From Acidithiobacillus sulfuriphilus (GTDB lineage: Bacteria > Pseudomonadota > Gammaproteobacteria > Acidithiobacillales > Acidithiobacillaceae), in the NCBI RefSeq assembly GCF_003721225.1, contig NZ_RIZI01000117.1, positions 1 through 13,149 on the forward strand: a stretch of DNA of 13,149 nucleotides, written 5' to 3'. The notes under the pieces are model-generated. The model saw only the letters and a list, made by a program, of their open reading frames with translations. It made no database searches and was not told the DNA's origin. This document shows positions 1 through 5,996 of this stretch, in pieces; within the stretch, counting starts at the first letter, position 1, and each line of letters opens with the position of its first letter. The translations under genes and the position numbers were made by a program.

Positions 1-960
1 CTCGTTATAGGCGGTATAGACCTGCACCGCCTCACCGGCCCCATGCTCGGTCCACAGAGTCTTGCCCAGGCGGTCGGGATTGTGGGCAATCACGGCATTG
101 GCGGCCTGCAGGATGGCACCCGTCGAGCGGTAATTCTGCTCCAGGCGCACCACCCGCGTGGCCGGAAAATCCTCGCCGAAGCGCAGAAGATTCTCCACCC
201 GCGCACCGCGCCAGGCATAGATGGCCTGGTCGTCATCTCCCACCACAAAGAGGTTCTGATGCTGGGCCAGGGCCTTGAGCCAGGCATATTGCACGGCGTT
301 GGTGTCCTGGAACTCATCCACAAGGACATGCTGGATGCGGCGCTGGTACTGGGCGAGGATCTCCGGGACCTGCCACAGGCGCAGGGCATAGAGCAGGAGG
401 TCACCGAAATCCACCAGACCGGAACGGGCCTTGGCGCTTTCATAGGCCCCATAGACCTGGGCATAAATCACGGCACCGCGCCCTTCCTGGGTACGCACCT
501 GTTCCGGCCCCCAGCCCTCGTCCTTCCAGCGCGAGATACGCGCGGCCATGGCCCGCGGCGGCCATTGTTTCTCGTCCAACTGCGCCTCGCGCATCACCCG
601 GCGGATGAGACGCAGGCTATCCTCGGCATCCAGCACCTGAAAACCCTCGGGCAAGTCCAGGGCGCCGTGGTGCAGGCGCAATAGGCGATGGGCCACGCCG
701 TGGAAGGTCCCCATCCACAAGGGCCGCAGATCCAGGCTGACCATCCTGCCCAGACGTTCGCGCATCTCCCGCGCCGCCTTGTTGGTGAAGGTCACCGCCA
801 GGATCTCCCCCGGCCGCACGCCGCCTTCCAGCAGATGGGCAATGCGGCTGGTCAACACCCGCGTCTTGCCGGAACCGGCACCCGCCAAAACCAGCGCCGG
901 GCCCGCCGGGGCCGTCACCGCCTCCCATTGGCGCGGGTTCAAACCATTCATCTCTTGCAC
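1..960 (-). CDS. uvrD: UvrD-type DNA helicase II, N-terminal part (runs off the left edge)
   Basis: This is an ATP-dependent 3'-5' superfamily 1A helicase of the UvrD/Rep/PcrA type, which acts in excision and mismatch repair. The 320 visible codons carry the Walker A motif GAGSGKT (residues 27-33), motif Ia TFTNKAAREM (57-66), the Walker B motif DEFQDTN (215-221), motif III GDDDQAIYAWRGA (241-253) and motif IV LEQNYRS (273-279). Family members are about 700 residues, so the C-terminal half lies beyond base 1. I chose the GTG start at 960 because GGAG lies 5 nt upstream. An in-frame ATG three codons later (951) would sit 14 nt from that site. The gene diverges from cbpA across a 121-bp gap. 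The string GDDDQxIYxWRGAxVEN and the GKxLWT segment match UvrD better than Rep, but Rep or PcrA cannot be fully excluded without the C-terminus. Confidence 0.93.
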   Translation of the reverse strand, partial: MQEMNGLNPRQWEAVTAPAGPALVLAGAGSGKTRVLTSRIAHLLEGGVRPGEILAVTFTNKAAREMRERLGRMVSLDLRPLWMGTFHGVAHRLLRLHHGALDLPEGFQVLDAEDSLRLIRRVMREAQLDEKQWPPRAMAARISRWKDEGWGPEQVRTQEGRGAVIYAQVYGAYESAKARSGLVDFGDLLLYALRLWQVPEILAQYQRRIQHVLVDEFQDTNAVQYAWLKALAQHQNLFVVGDDDQAIYAWRGARVENLLRFGEDFPATRVVRLEQNYRSTGAILQAANAVIAHNPDRLGKTLWTEHGAGEAVQVYTAYNE

Positions 961-992
961 TCGGTCTCCTCAGGGCGCCCACCTGCGCCACC

Positions 993-1021
993 CTTGAAAA
1001 TAGGGGCGAGCGGCCCCATTG
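993..1021 (+). promoter_or_regulatory. Predicted sigma-32 (heat-shock) promoter of cbpA-cbpM
   Basis: The sequence CTTGAAA at 993-999 and CCCCATTG at 1014-1021 are separated by 14 nt. This matches the RpoH consensus (CTTGAAA, 11-16 nt, CCCCATNT) at every position except the last. Transcription would start near 1027-1030, about 50 nt before the GTG start of cbpA. The match is seen in the sequence; RpoH control is inferred. Confidence 0.6.
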
Positions 1022-1034
1022 TTGGGGCATCGCC

Positions 1035-1062
1035 TTGCAGTCGGGCGACCGCCTGCTATAAG
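1035..1062 (+). promoter_or_regulatory. Candidate sigma-70 promoter of cbpA-cbpM
   Basis: TTGCAG (1035-1040) and TATAAG (1057-1062) are 16 nt apart, and a TG at 1054-1055 gives an extended -10 (TGCTATAAG). This would drive basal transcription downstream of the predicted heat-shock promoter, with a start around 1069, very close to the ribosome-binding site. Moderately supported by pattern only. Confidence 0.45.
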
Positions 1063-1081
1063 CAATGATAAGGGGGACCGG

Positions 1082-2008
1082 GTGGAATACAAAGACTATT
1101 ATCAGATCTTGGGCGTTGAGCGCAGCGCCGATGCCAACGCGATCAAGGCCGCGTACCGCAAGATGGCGCGCAAATATCATCCTGACGTCAGCAAGGAAAA
1201 GGACGCCGAGGAGCGCTTCAAGGACCTGCAAGAGGCCTACGAGGTCCTCAAGGACCCCGAAAAGCGGGCCGCCTACGATCAGTTGGGCGCCAATTGGCGG
1301 CCTGGCCAGGATTTCCGCCCGCCACCTGGCTGGAACCCGTCGGGGGCCCCCCACGGCGGCCCGGATCTGGGCGGCTTCAGTGATTTTTTCGACTCCCTCT
1401 TTGGCGCGCAGGGCCGGGGCGGATTCCGGTCGTCGGGCTTTCAGGCCCATGGTGAAGACAGCGAAGCGGCCATCAGCATCAGCCTGGAAGACGCTGCCCA
1501 AGGCGCGCAAAAGAACATCACCCTGGAGATCCCGGCCCTGGGGCCCGATGGGCGCATGCACCGCCAGCCCAAGAACCTCCAGGTGCGGATCCCCAAGGGC
1601 GTCACCGAAGGACAGCGCCTGCGCATTGCCGGTCAGGGGGGGCCGGGCATGGGCGGCGGCCCCAACGGGGATCTTTACCTGCACATCCGCTTCCTGGCCC
1701 ATCCGAAGTTCCGCGTGGAGGGGCGGGATCTCTACCACGATCTGCATATCACGCCTTGGGAAGCGGCCTTGGGCGCCAGCGTCGAGGTGCCGACCCTGGA
1801 GGGAGCGGTGCGCATGAAAATTCCGGCGGGCAGTTCCTGCGGCAAGAAACTGCGCCTGGGAGGGAAGGGTTTGCCGGGTCCGGGTGGGAAAACCAGCGGC
1901 GATCTCTACGCCATCCTTCAGATCGTCGTGCCCAAAACCCTGAGCGAAAAAGAAACGGCCTTGTTTACCCAGCTCGCCGAGGTCTCCACCTTCCACCCGC
2001 GCCGTTGA
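1082..2008 (+). CDS. cbpA: DnaJ-class co-chaperone CbpA
   Basis: This is a class B J-domain protein of 308 residues (E. coli CbpA is about 306) that stimulates DnaK ATPase in the cytoplasm; family members can also bind curved DNA. The N-terminus EYKDYYQILGV opens the J domain (residues 1-70), with the HPD motif at 33-35. A Gly/Phe/Pro-rich linker follows (about 70-130), then two C-terminal beta-domains rich in PxGxxxGxxxRxxGxG patterns. There is no cysteine-rich zinc finger, which separates it from DnaJ proper. I chose the GTG start at 1082 because AAGGGGG lies about 6 nt upstream and the protein then begins just like E. coli CbpA. The open frame continues upstream to 1019 but lacks family similarity there. 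It is followed after 26 nt by cbpM, which supports CbpA over a generic DnaJ paralogue. Confidence 0.93.
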   Translation: MEYKDYYQILGVERSADANAIKAAYRKMARKYHPDVSKEKDAEERFKDLQEAYEVLKDPEKRAAYDQLGANWRPGQDFRPPPGWNPSGAPHGGPDLGGFSDFFDSLFGAQGRGGFRSSGFQAHGEDSEAAISISLEDAAQGAQKNITLEIPALGPDGRMHRQPKNLQVRIPKGVTEGQRLRIAGQGGPGMGGGPNGDLYLHIRFLAHPKFRVEGRDLYHDLHITPWEAALGASVEVPTLEGAVRMKIPAGSSCGKKLRLGGKGLPGPGGKTSGDLYAILQIVVPKTLSEKETALFTQLAEVSTFHPRR

Positions 2009-2034
2009 GCGATGACCGTTGAGGAGCAAAGCGC

Positions 2035-2325
2035 ATGGCACCGACACCCATTCCTGTTTTTGAAGCGGAACTACTGGAGGAGGGGGGCTTTTCTCTGGAC
2101 TTTTCCCATTTTTGCGCCGTTCTCCAGTGTCCCGAGGGCGAGGCGGTCCAACTCGTTCGCTACGGCGTCATCCATCCCAGCGGCAGCGGCCCGCAACACT
2201 GGCGTTTTCGCGCCCTGGATCTCTATCGGGCCCGCCTCAGCCGGCGTCTGATCCGCGATCTGGAACTGGACCTGGCCGGTGCGGCCCTGGCCGTGGAGCT
2301 GCTCGAACGCCTGCGGCAACTTTAG
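2035..2325 (+). CDS. cbpM: CbpM-like chaperone modulator (MerR_2 fold)
   Basis: This 96-residue protein is of the CbpM family. CbpM binds the J domain of CbpA and specifically inhibits its co-chaperone and DNA-binding activities. Visible hallmarks are the segment LVRYGVIHPSG (wing/turn after the first helices, about residues 41-51), WRFRALDLYRARLSRRLIRDLELDLAGAALA (57-87) and the closing helix LLERLRQL. This follows the E. coli pattern of GVVEP, then W.F, then a long helix ending LDWPGIAVAL. The start ATG is preceded by GAGGAG about 9 nt upstream. It lies 26 nt after cbpA and surely shares its transcript. It is slightly shorter than E. coli CbpM (101 residues). An unrelated MerR-like protein is possible but unlikely given the neighbour. 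Confidence 0.85.
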   Translation: MAPTPIPVFEAELLEEGGFSLDFSHFCAVLQCPEGEAVQLVRYGVIHPSGSGPQHWRFRALDLYRARLSRRLIRDLELDLAGAALAVELLERLRQL

Positions 2326-2326
2326 C

Positions 2327-2389
2327 CCGGTGCCCAAGCGGTTGGCGGACCATTTGAAAATGGACGGTGATGCTAGCCTTGGGCACCGG
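2327..2389. terminator. Inverted repeat between convergent cbpM and GGDEF gene (possible bidirectional terminator)
   Basis: Perfect 12-bp arms CCGGTGCCCAAG (2327-2338) and CTTGGGCACCGG (2378-2389) flank a 39-nt spacer. The spacer contains a second small hairpin, CCATTT-GA-AAATGG (2350-2363). The right arm overlaps the last codons of the leftward GGDEF gene, and the left arm begins 2 nt after the cbpM stop. No T-run follows either side, so it is not a textbook Rho-independent terminator. It may instead stop or protect both 3' ends. Confidence 0.4.
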
Positions 2390-4283
2390 CCTGCGCATAG
2401 ACCACCACCTGGTTGCGCCCTCCCTGCTTGGCCGCATAGAGGGCATGATCCGCGGCGCGCAACAGGGCTTCGGCATCGCGCACCCCATCCTGCAGACTGG
2501 CGATTCCCACACTGACATGCAGGCGTCCTTGCGCTGCGGCAGGCAACGGCACCGTGTCCATTCCCTGGCAGATCCGCTCTCCCAGGGCCCGCGCCCCGGC
2601 CGGCGGCGTCTCCGGGCAGATCACCAGAAATTCATCTCCGCCGATGCGGCATAACACATCCTGCTGCCGCGCCAGCCCACGCAGGGCCATACTGAACTGG
2701 CACAGGACCTCGTCGCCCAGTTCGTGGCCATGGTCGTCGTTGATTTCCTTGAACTGGTCCAGATCCAGCAACATTACCGCCAAATTCCCCCCATGGCGCT
2801 CCGCCACGGCCCATTCCTGCTGCAAACGCTCCACCGCATAACGGCGATTGCGCAGACCGGTCAAGGAATCGGTCAGGGCGGCCTGACGCAATTCGCGATT
2901 GCTGTGGGCCAGGCTAGCGGCAAAGCTGTGCAGCTTCTGCCATTTCCGCTGACGGGTGCGCTGCGTTTCCTGCAGGCGCAGCACTACCTGGAGATGGGCA
3001 TCCAGGACCTGGCTGGAGAGGGGGGCCGCCTCGTAGGCATCCAGGCCCGCCTGAAAGGCGGCCAGCAATTGCACTTCGTCCAGAGCTGGACCGACGCCAA
3101 GGACATAGGGCGGCTCCGCCCAGGACGCCGCGCGCAGTGCCGCACAGTCGTTGCGACATGGCCCGTCCGGCAGGCGCCAATCCACGATGACCATCTGGGC
3201 CAGCCGTAGCGGATCGAAACTCGTAGCGCCAAGGGGTGATTCGACCACCAATACCTCATGGCCATGCCGGATCAAGCCCTCCGGGAAGCCATCCCCGCCC
3301 TTCCCGGGCGCAGCCACCAGCAGGATTGCCATATTGCCAAAGATGCTTTTCGCTGGGCCAACGGTATCGGCACCGGCCGCCGCGGGCACCATGGGCGCAA
3401 AGGGGGCAACGATGGGAACCACCTCCTGCAAAAGGCCGCTCCATTCCCCCCAATGCCGCAGCAACTCCTCCCCCAGGGCGAACAGCGACTCTCTGCTCAC
3501 CCCCAAACGCCCCGCCAAGGCCAGGGCCTCCTCCTGCCCTTCGCGGCCAGCAGCAGGAGACGACAGGCACAGGCCACTCACCAAATCCGCCAGATGGAGC
3601 ATTTGCGCCACCAGCACATGGCGTTCGACGGGTAGGCCTCCACCAAGCGCAATTTTACTCTCCTGAAAATAGGCGGCCTCCACATAGATCTGCGGCAAGC
3701 CCCAATCCTCCAGCATAATCGCCGTCAATTCATCATGATCCGCACCAAGCTGCCCATGCTCTTGCTGGCGCAGCCAGTGGGGATCGGCCGCCTCCGGCGC
3801 GACAAGCAAGGCCGCATAGTCCTGCGGGTGGAGCGACGCGAGGGCCAGACGCCCCACCTGACTCAACAGGCCCACCGTAAACATTTCGTCCACCGGAGCC
3901 ATCCCCAACTGTTTCACCAAGCGTTGGGCCACCAGACCCGTCAGTAATGAGCGCGTCCAAAATGCTGCATAAGGAAAGGTAGGACATGGCCGCCCCGGAT
4001 CGCTCATCAGCGAAAGGGCCAGGACCAGGCGTTTGACCTGCGCAAAGCCGAGGATCAGGATCGCCTCGCCAACGGCCACCACCGGCCGCCGTTCGAAATG
4101 AATCGCGATATTGGCAAGACGCAGGAGTTTGCCCGTGAGAGCGGGATCGGACTGAATGACCTGGGCCAGATCACGGCTGGTCGTGTTTTGCGCATCGATG
4201 AGGCGCGCCACCTCCAGGGACACGCCCTTGGGGGAAGGTAGGCGTCCCGTTTTCCGCAACTGCTCAAAAATCCGCCGATCCAT
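2373..4283 (-). CDS. HDOD / receiver-like / GGDEF diguanylate cyclase
   Basis: This 636-residue signalling protein is probably cytoplasmic, with no signal peptide or membrane helix. Residues about 10-210 form an HDOD domain (PALTGKLLRLAN, then AVGEAILILGFAQVKRLVLALSL and VGLLSQVGRLAL). Residues about 317-435 look like a degenerate response-regulator receiver, with D368 in VIVDWRLPDG. Residues about 468-632 form a GGDEF domain with TDSLTGLRNRR, LLDLDQFKEINDDHGHELGD and an intact GGDEF at 548-552. An RxxD product-inhibition site (RQQD, 539-542) lies 5 residues before it, so active, feedback-inhibited synthesis of cyclic di-GMP from GTP is expected. The ATG at 4283 was chosen for GGAGGT 3 nt upstream. 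The frame opens 20 codons earlier without a ribosome-binding site. It stands alone, facing cbpM. Its signal is unknown. Confidence 0.92.
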   Translation of the reverse strand: MDRRIFEQLRKTGRLPSPKGVSLEVARLIDAQNTTSRDLAQVIQSDPALTGKLLRLANIAIHFERRPVVAVGEAILILGFAQVKRLVLALSLMSDPGRPCPTFPYAAFWTRSLLTGLVAQRLVKQLGMAPVDEMFTVGLLSQVGRLALASLHPQDYAALLVAPEAADPHWLRQQEHGQLGADHDELTAIMLEDWGLPQIYVEAAYFQESKIALGGGLPVERHVLVAQMLHLADLVSGLCLSSPAAGREGQEEALALAGRLGVSRESLFALGEELLRHWGEWSGLLQEVVPIVAPFAPMVPAAAGADTVGPAKSIFGNMAILLVAAPGKGGDGFPEGLIRHGHEVLVVESPLGATSFDPLRLAQMVIVDWRLPDGPCRNDCAALRAASWAEPPYVLGVGPALDEVQLLAAFQAGLDAYEAAPLSSQVLDAHLQVVLRLQETQRTRQRKWQKLHSFAASLAHSNRELRQAALTDSLTGLRNRRYAVERLQQEWAVAERHGGNLAVMLLDLDQFKEINDDHGHELGDEVLCQFSMALRGLARQQDVLCRIGGDEFLVICPETPPAGARALGERICQGMDTVPLPAAAQGRLHVSVGIASLQDGVRDAEALLRAADHALYAAKQGGRNQVVVYAQAGAQG

Positions 4284-4657
4284 ATCACCTCCATCAGACC
4301 CCTCACCCCACCAGACGCCCTGAAGGAAGCAGCCGCCGCCCAAGAGGACGGACTTTCCCGATCCCCGCTACGCAGCCTACGCCGGCCGTCGCTGGACATC
4401 GTGCTCGCCATCGGGTCGCGTTTCATCTTAAATCCGGCCTATGACATCGTTGTTCCGGGCGAAATCCCGCCCCCGGCAAGATGCGCCGCAGGACAACAGC
4501 CAAAGTGCCCGGGAGCAAAAAACGACCTCCCATACCTGCCGTTTTCCAGTATATTGAGCATACACGCCGTCGACGCAAAGCAACAGAAGCCATGCCATAG
4601 CCAAATCGGCGCAAGGCATGCGGACGGGTAATCGGGGTAACGAGGGGGAAGGGCTAT
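4284..4657. other. Gene-poor stretch upstream of the GGDEF gene
   Basis: I see no convincing gene in these 374 bases; the open frames lack ribosome-binding sites and protein-like composition. On the minus strand a TATACT box (4553-4548) with TTGCGT 19 nt upstream is a weak promoter candidate for the leftward GGDEF gene, giving a leader of about 260 nt. Such a leader could hold a regulatory RNA, but I recognise no riboswitch core in it. Confidence 0.3.
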
Positions 4658-4981
4658 CTAGCCCGTCAGGGGGTAACCGTCGGCATCCTTCCCCCGCAGG
4701 CGCCGCCAGCGCACTTGCCAATTCATGCGATTGATAACCACGATGGGCAAGCCGGGGCGGTACTGCCAGGCGTAACCGTCGTGGCTGGCTTGATGGTGGC
4801 CGCGTTTACGGTCAAACTCCTGCGCGCAGAGGGCAACCTCCGGCAAGGATCGGCGCAGCAGCCCGTAGCCCCCGCCGGTGAGGAAGTGCTCCACGCTGAT
4901 CCACGGGAAGGGGCGGCGGTTCTGGAATAGCTCGGCGTCAATGGCCTCGCTCTGCGCAAAATCGATATAAGGCATCGCCAT
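4658..4981 (-). pseudogene. Remnant resembling the N-terminus of a 2OG-Fe(II) oxygenase-like protein
   Basis: This is a 107-codon frame. Residues about 1-76 (YIDFAQSEAID, then FPWISVEHFLT, LRRSLPEVALC and QASHDGYAWQYRPGLP) recall the start of bacterial 2OG-Fe(II) oxygenase family proteins, which usually run past 200 residues and carry an HxD...H iron site. No such site is present here. The remaining 30 residues are basic and unlike the family, then a TAG ends the frame. No downstream frame restores the oxygenase. The start is uncertain (ATG at 4981 or 4975) and neither has a good ribosome-binding site. I read it as a truncated gene. It could instead be a small intact protein of unknown function. 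The family assignment is from memory of the pattern and is only moderately sure. Confidence 0.4.
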
Positions 4982-5018
4982 GACCAGGCGAATCCGTTTT
5001 CGCGCCTTCGTGCCTACT

Positions 5019-5065
5019 GGGACAAAACCGGCCGCCTTGGGTAAACTAATAAAAAGGGGTTATGG
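5019..5065 (+). promoter_or_regulatory. Candidate promoter(s) of the PagL-like gene
   Basis: There are two overlapping sigma-70-like pairs: GGGACA (5019-5024) with TAAACT (5042-5047), and TTGGGT (5037-5042) with TTATGG (5060-5065). Each has a 17-nt spacer, and they lie in the only AT-rich patch between 4982 and 5100. Each box has two or more mismatches to consensus, so the call is weak. Confidence 0.3.
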
Positions 5066-5144
5066 CATATCCCGCCTTGGCGACATCGGCAGCAACCCCA
5101 AGTTTGCGATAATTGCTCGTTCCAACAAGAAAAAGGAGAATCCC

Positions 5145-5690
5145 ATGCGATATCCGTTCCTTTCCCTGTGCCGGCCCATGCTGCGATCGGGATCGTTCAT
5201 CGCCTTGTCATTATTGGCCCCGGCAGCCCAGGCCGTTCAGATCATGGGTAATAGCGCTCCCTATTTGAGTGTCGGAGCTGGTGTATTCAACCTGGTCGGG
5301 GCCGTAAACGCTTACGGATACAATCACACCCCGGCGGAAATCAATGTCGAATATCAGACGGGCGACAAGCTGTATGGTATCGGGTTCGCCTGGGGTCTTC
5401 TGGCCAACAGTGATGGCGGCGTCGATGGCTACGGTGGTCTTTATTCCAACATCGCCTTGACCCCCCACTGGATACTGACCCCCCTGGCGGCACTCAGCGG
5501 CTATCGCCAGGGTAGCAGTAAAGATTTGGGGAGCACTTTCCTCTTTCGTCTGGAGCTGGGCCTTGCCTACCAACTGGATAACGGTAGCCGGGTAGGGCTG
5601 AAAATAGCTCATCTGTCCAATGGCGATCTCTACGCACGGAACCCGGGAGAGAACGAAGTCCTGCTGACCTACGCATTTCCCCTCGATTGA
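5145..5690 (+). CDS. pagL: PagL-like lipid A 3-O-deacylase / acyloxyacyl hydrolase
   Basis: This is an outer-membrane beta-barrel enzyme of the PagL family, which removes the 3-O acyl chain of lipid A. The 181-residue precursor has a signal peptide (positive N-region, hydrophobic LALSLLAPAAQA, likely cleavage after residue 30). The rest alternates in barrel fashion. Family landmarks are INVEYQ (66-71), SDGGVDGYGGLY (89-100), W(I)LTP (109-113), KDLGSTFLFRLELGLAY (126-142) and the C-terminal HLSNGDLYARNPGENE (156-171). This last segment holds the expected catalytic His156 and Ser158; the third residue is Glu169 or Glu171, depending on a one-residue shift against other members. It ends in an aromatic-hydrophobic strand (LLTYAFPLD). 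The start ATG has AAGGAG 6 nt upstream; the frame opens 55 codons earlier without a site or signal sequence. Monocistronic by spacing. Confidence 0.8.
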   Translation: MRYPFLSLCRPMLRSGSFIALSLLAPAAQAVQIMGNSAPYLSVGAGVFNLVGAVNAYGYNHTPAEINVEYQTGDKLYGIGFAWGLLANSDGGVDGYGGLYSNIALTPHWILTPLAALSGYRQGSSKDLGSTFLFRLELGLAYQLDNGSRVGLKIAHLSNGDLYARNPGENEVLLTYAFPLD

Positions 5691-5996
5691 ACCGCGGACA
5701 AATCGATGGCGTCCGAAAGGACGATAAAAATGGATACGGGGAGGCGCCTTGGCATGCCCGGACGGATTCGTCCTCCGGGCAGTTCGGCGCCGGAGCCGGC
5801 TGTCCAGCAAACGGCTTAACCCCCCCCCAGCCCGACGTATTCCGGTGCGCCACCGCCGCCATTTTTATGACACTTTTAGACCTAATTTTTTTATCATTAT
5901 TTTCATGCTATTGGAATTCTATAGAGTGATTTTCGGCTATATTGTGCCGCCCTAATGGCTGTGCTTGAATGAAGACGGCAATGAAGGGAGCGCAAC
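5691..5996. other. Non-coding leader of the lipase operon: GC-rich structured half, AT-rich half
   Basis: I support no gene in these 306 bases. The first half (5700-5830) is GC-rich with several hairpins and a run of nine C (5820-5828). The second half (about 5865-5945) is markedly AT-rich for this window, with a seven-T run, and likely carries the promoter of the operon that begins at 5997. One weak candidate is TATAGA at 5920-5925 with TTATTT 17 nt upstream; TATATT at 5938-5943 is another possible -10. Confidence 0.35.
5743..5791 (+). repeat. Nested hairpin downstream of the PagL-like gene
   Basis: An outer GGCGCC pair (5743-5748 and 5786-5791) encloses a strong inner hairpin. Its arms are TGCCCGGA-C-GGA (5755-5766, with C5763 bulged) and TCC-TCCGGGCA (5771-5781), closed by a TTCG tetraloop (5767-5770). 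A separate small hairpin, CGTCC-GAAA-GGACG, sits just upstream at 5710-5723. There is no T-run, so this may be a factor-dependent terminator, a 3'-end stabiliser or part of a structured leader. Confidence 0.4.

Noticed and set aside
43..684. A 213-codon plus-strand frame opposite uvrD
   Set aside because: It is the mirror of the helicase coding strand, with no ribosome-binding site and no recognisable protein.
617..2047. A 476-codon minus-strand open frame antisense to cbpA and overlapping the uvrD start
   Set aside because: It is a product of high GC. Its translation lacks domain patterns, and both overlapped genes have clear family motifs in their own frames.
2724..3209. Several plus-strand frames of up to 171 codons opposite the HDOD-GGDEF gene (2724-3718)
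   Set aside because: The minus strand carries intact HDOD and GGDEF motifs throughout; the plus frames read as low-complexity shadows.
4428..4721. A 97-codon minus-strand frame with a hydrophobic stretch (MAWLLLLCVDGVYA)
   Set aside because: It looks briefly like a signal peptide, but there is no ribosome-binding site before it and the rest is not protein-like. It overlaps the oxygenase remnant.
5710..5723. GAAA-capped hairpin considered as part of a GEMM cyclic di-GMP riboswitch, given the GGDEF gene nearby
   Set aside because: The conserved GEMM flanking bases and receptor stem are not present around it.
5687..5929. An 80-codon frame between the PagL-like gene and the lipase operon
   Set aside because: It begins 4 bases before the PagL stop without a ribosome-binding site, crosses the hairpins and the nine-C run, and has no recognisable sequence.
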